A stretch of 64,000 nt of DNA. It comes from Cladobotryum mycophilum. Taxonomy: Eukaryota > Ascomycota > Sordariomycetes > Hypocreales > Hypocreaceae. Position 1 is the stretch's first letter. Each line of letters opens with the position of its first letter. Location of the stretch: the NCBI GenBank assembly GCA_036429605.1, contig JAVFKD010000016.1, forward strand, positions 2,046,001-2,110,000. Reading direction: 5' to 3'. The position numbers and the translations under genes are program-made. Below the pieces are notes generated by a model. The model did not search any database. It was not told the origin of the DNA and worked only from the letters and a program-made list of their open reading frames with translations. This document shows, one piece after another, positions 23,649 through 35,177 of the stretch.

Positions 23649-25050
23649 CGTGAAGATTTGGGAGGGGGCGATATGTTCTTGGAATGGGGACGCAAAGGCA
23701 AGTTGGAGGTAGGTAAGTAAGGTAAGGTAGGTAATTGTCTAGCTCACAATGAGCGAATGCTGACCTGCCTTGGTTTATATGCTCAAATGCTTCAATGCTT
23801 GATTGCGAAACACAGACTTTTTCTCACCCCTTGTGCCTGGTTCCGTTCCTGACCAAGGCAGGGTGGCATGGTGACATGGGGGGCATTGAGGGTCAAACGT
23901 TCAACCAAAAATAGGGTCAAAGATCTGTCGATCACCCTGGGCATTGGCGGCAACGACCCCCGAGCGGCACTTCCCAGCCCAAAAAAACAAACAAAAATAC
24001 AGGACCTACCATCATCTGCTTCCTCTTGCGGACTAAAACATGCCCACTTGTTTGGAGTGAATACGAACTGGACTTGGCCGGCACGGAGAGTTTTCATTGG
24101 ATCCCCTTGCGTTTCAAGCTGGACCCGACGGGGAGGAAAGCTGGCTTCATTCTCCATTAAATCGGGCCTACATAAAAAAAGGAAAGACAAAATCGTTATG
24201 ACGTTGTGTCTCATACATTTCCATCATGTCTATAATATGGTCGATGTTAAGAGCTCTGGAAGTTCTAGACTCTCTATTTACGTTTCCAACCCGGCATTTT
24301 GCCAAGACACTGCTCGTTGTACAGGTACCAGACAAAAAAAGAGAGTCTCACTCGCATACGGGGTACCGCAAATGTAAGAATGAGTTCCACAGCTTTTACA
24401 TAAAACACACCAATGATGTGTCACATTGAATCAAGTCCTATGAAGGACGACGACGACGACTTCTTGAGCTGGCTTAAAAAGGGCAGCCTTGAATAAAAGG
24501 GGAGGGAGGGAGAGGGATTCTTAGCGGGCGTCAATATGCTCGTTGGAATTAGATGCGTCATGAGAGATAATCCTTGATATGATAACTAATCGGAACTTTG
24601 CAGAAGACTGAAAGGGAAAAAAAGATTGAAACTTGACATTGTGAAGCATAACATCAATTATGCGCTGCTTTGTGAAAGTAAGGCAGTTTGGCCAAACGTT
24701 ACGGAGCAGAATGACTAAAGAGGACTGGTTCACGAGGCTCATCTTCGGCTCGTCCGATTTAGGCTAGTACAAGTGCACACGCTGATGTGGTGAGGCTTCT
24801 TGGTGCTCAGTCAGTTGTCGAGTCGCTCTGTAGTACGTACCTTTGTTTTCGCCAAAAAAGTTTCGATTTTTCTTATCTTATCACGTACCCTCTCTCACGT
24901 GACCCACAACTCAGCGCCAAATTTTTTCCACCACCCACTACCAACTCCCACGAAATTTTTAACCCACGAGATTTTCCTCTCGACCCAAGCTCTCTACTAA
25001 CCCACCAGTCGACAATCCCCCTCCAGTCCGACAATCAAAGCCCATCCAAG
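23649..25050. other. Divergent promoter region secreted protein / RPL36
   Basis: 1.4 kb between divergent genes, no supportable gene inside. Pyrimidine-rich, C-ending leader sequence precedes the ribosomal protein start from about 24,900. Confidence 0.6.
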
Positions 25051-25767
25051 ATGGCCAAGGAAGCTCCCGCCAAGTCCGGTCTGGCCGTCGGCCTGAACAA
25101 GGGCTACGTACGTCTTGCGATCTCACCTCGTGGAGGATCTCTGCGCAATTCTTTTGCAGACGATGGACGCTGACGTTGGAAATATCTTTTGCGAATTTTA
25201 TAGAAAACCACTCCCCGTGTTGTCAAGCCTCGTGTTTCCCGCACCAAGGGCCACCTGAGCAAGCGCACTGCTTTCGTCCGTGAGGTCGTCAAGGAGGTTG
25301 CTGGGTAAGTTTTTTGAAACAAAAATTTCCCCCTTTTGCATTTTGGATGGGAGAATCTGTGATATTGGGATGGGAAAAGAAGCACAATGGACTCTGGGCA
25401 TTGGACTCTGGGCATTGGAGTTTGGGCATGAATATTCGCGGGGGAACATTCACAATTCATTCCAGTCGTTGAACCGTTGCTAACCAAATTTACTTCAACA
25501 GCCTCGCCCCCTACGAGCGTCGTGTCATCGAATTGCTCCGAAACAGCAAGGACAAGCGTGCCCGTAAGCTGGCCAAGAAGAGGGTACGTCTTCCCAATAA
25601 ACCATCCAACCCCCTCCCCTCCCAAAAAAAAACAACGAATTCTCAAGAAACTATGATAAACTAACATGAATCCCTTCTTGTTACAGCTCGGAACCTTCGG
25701 CCGTGCCAAGAGAAAGGTTGATGAGCTCCAGCGTGTCATCGCTGAGTCTCGTCGTACTGGTCACTAA
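25051..25767 (+). CDS. RPL36: 60S ribosomal protein L36 (eL36)
   Basis: Large-subunit ribosomal protein. Four exons: 25051-25107, 25204-25304, 25502-25583 and 25687-25767; 106 aa, the family's usual length. It is very basic, with the eL36 core TPRVVKPRVSRTKGHLSKRT, the PYERRVIELLRNSKDKRA helix and the GTFGRAKRK..VIAE C-terminal segment. Donors are GTACGT, GTAAGT and GTACGT, and all joins keep frame. A C-rich, T-rich leader is typical of highly expressed ribosomal protein genes. It is convergent with the UBX gene. Confidence 0.97.
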
Positions 25768-26214
25768 AGGATTTCATACGATTTTTTTATTTAAACAATA
25801 AAGAAAAAATTGAAAGGGAATCCTTGTCAAAACAAAATAAAAATTGGGTCTCGCATGGGTTCGGCGTGGGTCACGATTTGATCGGTTCAAACGGGCTTTG
25901 ATGCGATAGCGGCGAAAAGAAATGGTTAATAGCTGCGGATCATCGGAATACCAAACTTCACCACATGAAAAGAAAACATTGTGGTCCTTGACAACAACGA
26001 GTTGGCCCCGATCATGGCTGTGATGCATCATCTTCGCTCTCTCCAGGAAATGATGTGAGAAAAAAGGGGGATCTTGTAGCAAGGACTCTGCCGATGTATC
26101 GATATGTCTCTATCTACCCTAACCATGAAATACACATGCTTGCTACCATTACCCTCCCTGATCGAACACTGAACATTGAACCCTTTGCCATATTTGCTTG
26201 ATCTAAAGATGCAT
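25768..26214. other. Convergent 3' region RPL36 / UBX gene
   Basis: 447 bp shared by two 3' ends. AT-rich with AATAAA-like words just after the RPL36 stop (AACAATAAAG near 25795); nothing else seen. Confidence 0.6.
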
Positions 26215-27816
26215 CTATTTCTTGCCAAACTTGAACCATTTAGGTACTTTCTTTGCTGAGCCATCGCCATCATCCCTTTTCTGCACCCTGGGTACCTTGG
26301 ATGCCGCCGACGAGCCGCCGGCATCCTCCTCTTCCACTGTAGGGATATCTTGTACTTTAACGGCCTGTCCCTGACTTGCGACATTGCCCTTGAGGAAAGG
26401 CTGTTTCCTCACCTCGAGGGGCACGCCATCCTCCCACACCAGACTCACAAGAATTCGTCCAGCAAACTTGTATGCTTTAACAAGACTATGCCTAGGCGTA
26501 TCGTCATCCTTGATGACCACCTTGCTCCCCGGGATGACAAGGTGGAAAGGTTGATCGCTGCTCGCCATCACATGCCTCACAGCAGCGTACAAAAACGCTC
26601 CCGTCTCCGCAGGGCCAATCTGCCAGTCGCTGCTCGTATTATCCGGAAACCGGACCTTGACAAGGACAGACTGGACGGCGGCAATTCTGGCCTGTTCGGT
26701 GGCTTCCTTCTCCTCGATTTCCTTGTCGGAGAGGAGGCGCTTGTTTCGCGAGCTTTCTAGTAGGCGCTGTTGGTGTAGCTGGGCGTGGGCGATGGTTGGG
26801 GTGAAGTCTGTTTCTTCCATGGGAGTGAGGGCTGCGGCTGGCGTGGAGCCCGAAGGGGCGAGGAAGACGCCGACAGGTTGGTATTTGTCTCGAGGAGCCG
26901 CGGGGCCATCTTGTGACGTTTCCTCGGACTGTGAAGTTGAGTTTGGCTCCTGGATAAGGGGTTCCTGTGTATCGTTTGGACCACCTGACGGTTCGGCTGG
27001 GGCTTCTTCCATCGTTGTATCTTGATCCTCTTTCTGTGCCGGCTCCTCGGTTTTGTCCTCGGAAAGTGTGTCTTGCGCTGCTGGAGCTTCCTCCTCCTTT
27101 TGCTGTGCACCCTCTTCCTTGAAATACTGCCCAATCTGCGCCATGGCATCATATAGCGTCTGGTCCGTCTTCTTGAACGACAGCCGTATCAAGACACTCC
27201 CCGAGTTATGCCCCAGATGCGACATGGTCTTCTGAAAGTCCATAAACGTCGCAAGCTCCCTCCCCATGATATTAAGCACCGGCGTCTCGTAGTAAAGCTG
27301 GCCGCCCCCGGATCCGGTCCCGTTGGCCGTCTCCGCCACGCCCCTGGCGGTGATGTTGATATTTTTCCCCGCGCTCGCCTCGCCACTCTCGAACTGTCGG
27401 AGGATCTGCCATATCAGCAGGTCGGAGGGGAACTTCTTGATTAGCCGGCCGCCGGGTATCTCCTTTGCCTCCGGGTGAGGTAATTGCAGGGCAATCTGCA
27501 CGGCCGACGGTGTGTTTGATTTGATGACGAGCTCGAGCTTTGCGCCGGAGACGAGGCCCGAGGTTCGGAACGGGACTGAGAGGTCGACTTGCTTCTGCTT
27601 GCATCTACAACGATGGGGATTTCTGTGTAAGTTTTTATGAAGAAAGGGCCGGAATTAGACTTTTCTTTCTCTCACATACTTGACCAAGTATCTAGTGCTG
27701 TCAAGATTGAGCTTCTTGCATGCTTGTTCGAGGACATCCGACAGGTAAGTCCCTGGTGTGACCTTGATGGTGGTGCGCCGCAGGTCCGTCGCGATGACCA
27801 CAACGTGCGACGACAT
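26215..27816 (-). CDS. TUG/ASPSCR1-like UBX-domain protein (Ubx4 type, Cdc48 adaptor)
   Basis: Adaptor that binds Cdc48/p97 and tunes its ubiquitin-dependent segregase work, including ER-associated degradation. Two exons, 27680-27816 and 26215-27604, are joined in frame (GTC AA|A TGC), 508 aa. The N terminus MSSHVVVIATDLRRTTIKVT through VPFRTSGLVSGAKLELV is a TUG-UBL1 ubiquitin-like fold (~1-80). The middle contains a conserved block (LPHPEAKEIPGGRLIKKFPS, then DFQKTMSHLGHNSGSVLIRLSF) and a long acidic Glu/Gln/Pro linker. The UBX domain sits at ~355-440 (VLVKVRFPDNTSSDWQIGP...GRILVSLVWED). Homologues are yeast Ubx4 and mammalian TUG. Its head-to-head neighbour is a proteasome subunit gene. 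Confidence 0.88.
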
Positions 27817-28746
27817 ATTGCTTTATCCGCGTATAATACGAAAATGTTGGAAAAAGAGCGACCAAAAAGAAAAGAAAAGAAAAGAAAAAATCAGTTGAGA
27901 GCGTAAGGAACCCTTTTGAGGGGATGGGTTTTACTCGATTATGTCAGAGGTTGTGAGAGAGAAGCGAGTTTCAAGCAGAATAGCACACACACAGCTTCTG
28001 GCTAAGTTGAATTGCTATGGTGGGGGTTTTGTGAAACTGGCGGGGAGGGTGGGAGCCAAGTCTGGTGCTGGTTGACTTGACTGTTTGACAACTTTGGTTG
28101 ATGTCTTTCTCTCCAACTTGATAAAAACGGAGAGTAAAATAAAGATGAATAAAGTCAATAATTCAAGTCAACTACTATCAAGATTAAGATAAGAAAAGTA
28201 CAAAGTAGTAATGATTTTTGCTCCTTCTCGAATCATCTACACAAATGGATCATTACATGTTCCCTCCTTCCCTCCCTCTCTCTTTCCCCCAGGCAGCCTC
28301 GCGACCAGCTTATAAGATACGTAATGACCCAAGACGGTAGAAGCTCGGACCATCTATACCCCCAGCCTATGATTATCCGGCCAAGGTCCCATGGGCCACG
28401 CCAGACCATGTTTGCCTTGCGGTGGTGGTAGCCAGAAGCCCGCAGCACGCACAGCAGAGAGCAGACCAGTCTAAGCTGCTGCCCCAGGCTTTGGAGGGAA
28501 GCGTTGCAAGCTCACAAACGTCAAATCCGCAGGGAGCTTCAGACAACAACCACTGCAACTCCTCCAACCCTTCACCCAAAAAGTGTCACGACGGAGCGAC
28601 AAACGAACAACGACGAACGACAACGACGGCAGAATTGATTCTGCGGCGATATAGCCCTTGACGCAACAAACGTTTAGTTGTGTCGTACTTCTTCCCTTCT
28701 CTAGTAGATCTTCGTAGCATCTAGCTACCTGCACCCAGAAACCACC
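27817..28746. promoter_or_regulatory. Shared 930-bp divergent promoter, UBX4-like / PUP3
   Basis: The region lies between two divergent protein-degradation genes and has no gene inside. I looked for an exact proteasome control element (GGTGGCAAA or its complement) and did not see one. Co-regulation is therefore only suggested by arrangement. Confidence 0.5.
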
Positions 28747-29595
28747 ATGGTACGTCCCCAGCTCCATCCAATACTCATGATAATCCAAACAATCTCAGCT
28801 AACATACCCTTTTTCCAGTCGTCTCCCTTCTCTATAAGTTCGTCATCTCCCCCCATGCTAAACAGCCACACCATCATGATCCTCATCATCGTCCTCCGTG
28901 CCCCAAAAACAAAACTAACAACCTCCCAGACGGCGGCGCCGCTGTAGCCATGGTCGGCAAGGACTGCGTCGCCATCGCCTGCGATCTCCGCCTCGGCCTC
29001 CAGGCCCTCACCGTCTCCAACAACTTCCCCAAAATCTTCCAGTACGGCGACGTCTTCCTCGGCCTTACCGGCCTGGCCACCGACGTCTCCACCGTCAGCG
29101 ATCTCTTCCGCTACAAGGTCAACATGTACCGCCTCCGGGAGGAGCGCCAGATCGCCCCGCGCACCTTTGCCAACCTCGTCTCCTCCTCGCTCTACGAGCG
29201 CCGCTTTGGCCCTTACTTTGTCTCCCCCGTCGTCGCTGGCCTGGACCCCAAGACGGCCAAGCCCTTCATCTGCGGCTTCGACAGCATCGGCTGCATTGAC
29301 TTTGCCAAGGACTTTATCGTTTCGGGGACGGCGTCGGAGCAGCTGTTTGGCATGTGCGAGTCTCTCTGGGAGCCCGATCTGGTACGTTTTTATCCATCCA
29401 TTTATTCTTCTTCTTCCTTCGGACATGTTACTGATCCATTGGGCTTTGTAGGAACCTGATGCCCTCTTTGAAACCATCTCTCAGGCCCTCCTAAATGCTG
29501 TGGACCGAGATGCTCTGTCAGGTTGGGGTGCACACGTCTACATCATCGAGAAGGACAAGGTCACCAAGAGATTACTAAAGGGCAGACAAGACTAA
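28747..29595 (+). CDS. PUP3: 20S proteasome subunit beta type-3
   Basis: Structural, catalytically inactive beta subunit of the 20S core. Four exons: 28747-28749, 28819-28837, 28930-29381 and 29452-29595; 205 aa, the same length as human PSMB3. Exon 1 is only the ATG, followed by GTACGT. Exon 2 is 19 nt coding SSPFSI plus one base. Exon 3 begins N-GGAAVAMVGKDCVAIACD. The usual beta-3 landmarks are present: GLATDVSTVS, YERRFGPYFVSPVVAGLDPK, FICGFDSIGC, GTASEQLFGMCESLWEPD, FETISQALLNAVDRDALSGW and IIEKDKVTKR. As in the family, there is no N-terminal catalytic threonine after a propeptide. All splice joins are GT-AG with branch-like CTAAC sites. Confidence 0.95.
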
Positions 29596-29925
29596 ATGTC
29601 GCCGATAAAGAGAAGATCTAGTCACAGGGTCCATGGGAGGTGGGAATAAAGCGCACATGCTGTATAAATAGACGTTGGGCCAGTGTCGAGATCGAAATAA
29701 TGAAAACTACGAAAAAGGCAAGACCAAAAATCTCCGTCATCATGAACATGTTGCACTCTCTTTCATTCATTAAGTATTCATCATTACCGGGTGTATTTCC
29801 CCTGGTTTCTATATGTCTAAATGAATCGCCACGCAGATATGTGTCCACCAATGTATTCCCAGATATCATACATTGCATTACAAGATCTAGCTTGGGCCAG
29901 TCATTTATATCTTTCTCTATTCTAT
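29596..29925. other. Convergent 3' region PUP3 / SERCA
   Basis: 330 bp between two 3' ends. AT-rich, no coding signal. Confidence 0.6.
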
Positions 29926-32900
29926 TTATTGTTCTTTTTTGGCCTTGATAGAGTCGGCCGATGTCTGTGGCATGAAGAACTGTCGTTCGACAAGTTTCAG
30001 TACCTCATCCAGAAGACTAGACGGACAAATTGTTAGTTTGATGAGAAACGCGAGGGATTGGTTCAACGGGATGACTTACATAACGGGCGCACTGATAATT
30101 ACCACTGCCTTCCATTCCAGCACATTCAGTGGCAGAATGGCGAACAGACCTTGGAGGAAGGGAGTGTAAAGAAGGGCGAAGTGGAGGGCCATGGACAATG
30201 CAATGGCGTAGACGAGCATCATGTTCTTCCAGAGAGGGAGAGTGAGCAGGGACTCGCTTGATGACAATGCGTTCATGGCATTGAACATCTCAATGACAAC
30301 CAGAATAGATAATGACACTGTAGAGGCAGACTTGGCCATGTTGTTGGAGAACATCTCACAGCCAATCTCCGGAAAGTCAGCCGAGCAGTGATGGAACCTA
30401 GAAAGATGCTTGAAGGTAATCTGAGGTCCCTCTGGGTTGTACATGAACCACCAGGCATAGCCGGCAACAGTCGCAAGGCCAACATAGGTACCAATGATAA
30501 GGTAACGTAGGAAGAGCCAGCCACCGATGAGGGGCTCGTCCCTCTTGCGAGGGTGACGCTTCATGATGCCATTGTCAGGTGGGTTGAAGGAGAGAGCAGT
30601 TGCAGGAAGTCCATCAGTAACAAGGTTGACCCAAAGGAGCTGAACGGGGATCAGTGCCTCTGGCATACCCAGGGCTGCGGTAAGGAAGATAGACACGACC
30701 TCGCCAATGTTGGATGAAATCAGGTAGCGGATGAACTGCTGTGTGTTGTTGTAGATGGATCGACCTTCCTCAATAGCCACTTGGATCGTTGCAAAGTTGC
30801 TATCCGCCAAAACCATATCGGCGGCCAGCTTAGACACATCAGTACCAGATCCCATAGCGACACCAATATCGGCCTTCTTGAGAGCAGGGGCATCGTTGAC
30901 ACCATCACCAGTCATAGCAACAACCTCACCGAGAGACTGGAGCAGATCAACCAACTTGGACTTGTGACCAGGTTCGACACGAGAGAACAAAGATGCAGTC
31001 TTGGCCGCCTCGAGTTGCTGGCTTGGGCTCAGATTGTCAAACTCGCGTCCGGTATAGCTCTTTCCTGTCAGATTTTCATGCTGACCAAACACGCCAATCT
31101 GTCGGCAGATACTCTCAGCGGTATTGCGGTTGTCTCCAGTGATGACAATAACACGAATGCCGGCTTCCTTGCACTGTCGAATTGATTCCGGTACTTCCTC
31201 TCTTGGGGGATCAAGCATGCCAACCAATCCGAGAAACGTCATGTTCTGCTCCAACTGGGCATATTGCTCGGTAGACTTGGCAGATGTAATCAGAGGGTTA
31301 TGGGAGACGTCATCAATGCTGGCAAGTGCAATGACACGGAAGCCACGGTTACCATATTCAACCACTTCTTTGGACAGGAGACCTAAGAGCTTCTCGTTGA
31401 GAGGAACCTTGTTACCGTTGGGACCGAGCAGAGTGTGTGAGCACCGTTCGAAAATAGATTCGGGGGCACCCTTGACAAGAAGCTTCTTGGAATCGCCGCT
31501 CTGAACAACAACCGACATGCTCTTTCTATCACGGGAGAACTCAAAGGTGGCTAGTCGAGGCAGTCTCTTTTCATGCTCAGCGCTTGCATAGTGACCACAG
31601 TCTTCAGGATGGGTTCCATCTGGTGCGCAAGGTCCAACCTTTTCAACAAGAACTCTCAAAGCACCTTCAGTTGGTTCACCGACACTAGAGAAGGCTCCGG
31701 TTCGAGAATCATATGCGAGGTGTGCATCGTTGCATAGAGCTGCAACTTCGACCATTTGGCGAATAGTTGACGAGGTTGATACAAGACCGGTAACTTTGTT
31801 GCCATTCAGCTTGATGGCACCCTTGGGAGCAAAGGTCGTACCCTCAACATCCAACTCGGTTAAATCGCTGCCATTTTCATTGATATAGACAACCTTGTTG
31901 ACACTCATCTGGTTGGTAGTGAGGGTACCAGTCTTATCAGAGCAGATGACGCTGCAGCTTCCCAGAGTCTCGACCGAGGGCAAGCTTCGAACAACAGCAT
32001 TCTTAGCGGCCATCTTCCGAGTTCCAAGTGCCAAACATGTGGTGATGACAACAGCCAGACCTTCGGGGATTGCAGCCACGCCGAGAGAAACGGCAATCTT
32101 GAGGTAATAAATGGCGCCCTTGGTCCAGTTACCGTGGCTTGGGTCGTTGAAATTGGGGATGTTGATCAGCCAGACCAAAATACAGATGACGGTGATGACC
32201 TTGGCCAGACTATCGCCAAAATCGTTGAGCTTCTGCTTCAGGGGGTAGGCTCGGAGATTTGGGCAGTGATGCTCTCGTGGATGTCACCAATTGCAGTGTC
32301 TGAACCCGTCAAAACGACAACGGCCTTGGCTCGTCCAGTGACTACTGTGGTTCCCGAGAAGAGCATATTGACTTGATCCTGCAAAACTGCCTTGTCGTCC
32401 TCTACAACCAGATTGTGATCCTTGCCAACGCTTTCACTCTCTCCAGTAAGAATAGCCTGGTCCACGGAAAAGCTGTTGCTCTCGATGGCGACGATACGGC
32501 AATCGGCGGGGATGCGATCTCCAATGGAGACAGAGACAATATCACCGGGAACAAGCTCGTCCGCCTTGAGGCGAGAGACATGACCGCCATTGCGGACGAC
32601 ATTGGCTTCGTTGGCGGAGTATTCTTGGAGGGCTGCGATGGCTTTTTCGGCGCTGCTCTCTTGAGAGACACCGACGACGGCGTTGAGAATAAGAATCGTG
32701 AGGATCTGTAGGATACTATCGTTAGCCACTGTACTGAGTTGCATAAAGGTTGATTGTGGCAAGGATATTACTCACTACAGCAGGGTCGACAAAGGCGCTC
32801 CAGCCACCTTCATCTTCGAAGAGGGCGAGGACAAATGAAACAGCGGCGGATCCGAGCAGAATAATGACCAACTGGTCCTTGAATTGTTCTAAAATGAGTT

Positions 32901-33167
32901 CCCATATGGGAGTAGGGGGCTCTTCGGGAATGGCTATTGTTGTTTGGTCAGTTCAAATAGACGTCTTTGCATTGCGGGGCGCAGGACATGGGTATGGAGG
33001 GGCATTTCTGTAAGGTAGATAGTAATGTAGGTATTCTGTGTGTACGCACCATTGCGACCATGTTTATTTCTGAGTTCAGTAACTTGGTTATCACTTAACC
33101 CATTATGATCATCGACATGGAAGTTGTTGAGGACCTCTTCGATCGAGGCGGCATAGGCCTTGTCCAT
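29926..33167 (-). CDS. SERCA-type P-type Ca2+-ATPase, with one apparent frameshift
   Basis: ER/Golgi-type IIA calcium pump. Exons on the minus strand: 33050-33167, 32776-32933, 30080-32705 and 29926-30016. The start ATG at 33167 gives MDKAYAASIEEVL. Family motifs are intact: GRNAIPEEPPTPIWE, VNLVTDG-type helix M6, ILTGES (actuator), CSDKTGTLTTNQ (phosphorylation Asp), KGAPE and MTGDGVNDAPALKKADIG. Exon 3 is one base short of a reading frame. On the minus strand the codons for ISEPTP run into a stop at a C5 run (plus 32241-32245), while the continuing LKQKLNDFGDSLAK is in the next frame with no gap in homology. With one more C the protein would be 997 aa, the family's usual size. It is either a consensus error or a real inactivating mutation. 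Confidence 0.93.
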
Positions 33168-35177
33168 GGTGGCAGCAGATTGCGCCAGGAGTGGCACAGC
33201 TCACCGATGTGATACAAGCAGAAGTGACTTTTGTTTAGTATTTTGTGCTTGGCGGGCAACTTTGCGATGAACCAAATGACGGTATCGAAAAATAGTAGAG
33301 ACCTAATAAGAACAAAGAAAGAGGGAATAAACCAGAATAAAAAGAGGAGAGGAAAGAAAATCGTTTAGCGTCTTAACATGGCAGACAAGATTTGTCAGGT
33401 TCTTTCCACTTTCTCCCTTTAAGGCTCCACGTGTCGTCAGTCAGACTTGGTCTTCGGTCTGTGGTCTGCCTGGTCTGGTCCGCTAGACTGAGCTGGGGGG
33501 AAGAGAGAGAGAAAAGAAAAAGAAGAAGAAAAAGACGGCAAGAAAAGGCAGAGGCTAAGAAAAAGTCGGACTGACTTGTTGGTCTTTCAACGCACGCAAG
33601 AAAACTTCAACGTGTTCGTTTGAGCGGAGAGGGTGGAGGAAGTTCCAGGATCTTCCACTGCCCCCAAGACACACGAGACCCCCAGACTTGACTTGGCGTG
33701 GCTAGCTTCAGGGCCGCCTGCAGCGCCTTGCTGCGGGTGTCGATTTAGCGAGTCGTGGCTTACCTTGGAATCAATTGATGCAACAAACGACAATGGAGGT
33801 TCTCTGGAATGCTATGAAATCATAAGAAACCTGCAACCAAAAAGAAAGAGAGGATTAAAAATTCTATTTTATGGATAGACCTCATTAGGGTTGAGATTTA
33901 CATACTTTTACAGTATGCTTCTCATTCCGATGAACAATAGTAAAAACCATCATGACTTCTTCATCAGATGGACCCCATCCATAGAATCATCATCATCACC
34001 GGCAGCATCAGCATTCCAGGGCCACAGATCACCATCTTACGGACCATCGGCTCACTAAAGTTGGCACCGCTACAGCGCATTTCTCTCTTCAACCCCTGCA
34101 AGTCATTGGCTAAGCCCCAAAAGAGCCCCTGCGCCGGCATTTCCGGGACTTTCTCGGCTTACATTTCCGGTGCTGAGTTTAATCTTTCAGTGCTACCTCC
34201 ACTGCAGCTGCCAGGACTTACCTTGTTCCTGGTTCTTGGGGGAGCTTAATTCCCCTACCCTTATTATTCTGCATCATACCTATGCATCATCATCTGCTTT
34301 ACTAATGCAGCAGCATCGATAGCAGATACAGTGGCAAGACAGTGCGAATGTTTCCGTCCCTTTGAGTACGCTATTGGTCAATTCAACTCCCCCGCAGCCT
34401 TATACAGCGAGGAGAAATGACGGCACGACCCTGTTTCCTTCCATCATCTCCATCCACTCTATCTCTCTGCCCTTTCACGTGATAATAGCCAGGCAAATTC
34501 ATCAAAGCATCAGCTACTTGAGAGGAAGTTCACATGAACCGAATATCATGGAAGATATATGAAAGAAGTATATCAGGCCTCATGTTCTCTTGCTATGGCC
34601 TATCAGAAACGTTAAATAACCACAGCAAGGAATGGCAAGCATCTATTGTACACCTCTCTTCTAAACCAGTCAATGGAGAATAAAGCACACAATTATCCAT
34701 ATCAATCTCCTGAAAAGGTTTCCCTAAAGTCTCTAAGAGCATGGTTTGATTCAGTTAATGTTACTCTCGTCACGCTGTGCGACCCAACATCCCCTGTGAG
34801 CAAACACCAAAATATGCAGAGACGAATCAAGTCCAGTCAAATCCCTGCCAAAACTAAACTCATCAACGCGTAGTTCCTGCTCAAATACAGATTTGATGGC
34901 ATTTCTCAAGGCCAAGAAATGTCAGGTGAGGCAATGGTCGCTCCTGGCGGTTCGGTTGTTTGGTTTGGTCTGGCTACTTTCGCCTGCAGCATCTTCTCTC
35001 ACCTGAACGAATCTCTGCTTCTGTCTCTATTTCCAAGGCATTCTTCAATTCCCATACTCCTTCATTTCGCCATGTTTGGACTCTGATTCTGTTTTCTGTT
35101 GCTCTTTTGGAGTCTTGGAACCAATTTTGCATGATCTCTTTTTTGGCCCCTTGTTTTTTGGCCTTGGTTTAACAACC
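33168..35177. other. Divergent promoter region SERCA / RhoGEF
   Basis: 2.0 kb between divergent genes. It holds a purine-rich run near 33500-33560 and CAT/ATC-rich DNA near 33970-34020. No supportable gene. Confidence 0.55.

Noticed and set aside
28725..29477. 250-codon minus-strand frame
   Set aside because: Antisense shadow of PUP3, running through its introns.
33195..33197. Upstream GTG start for SERCA
   Set aside because: Not an ATG; the ATG at 33167 gives the expected N terminus.
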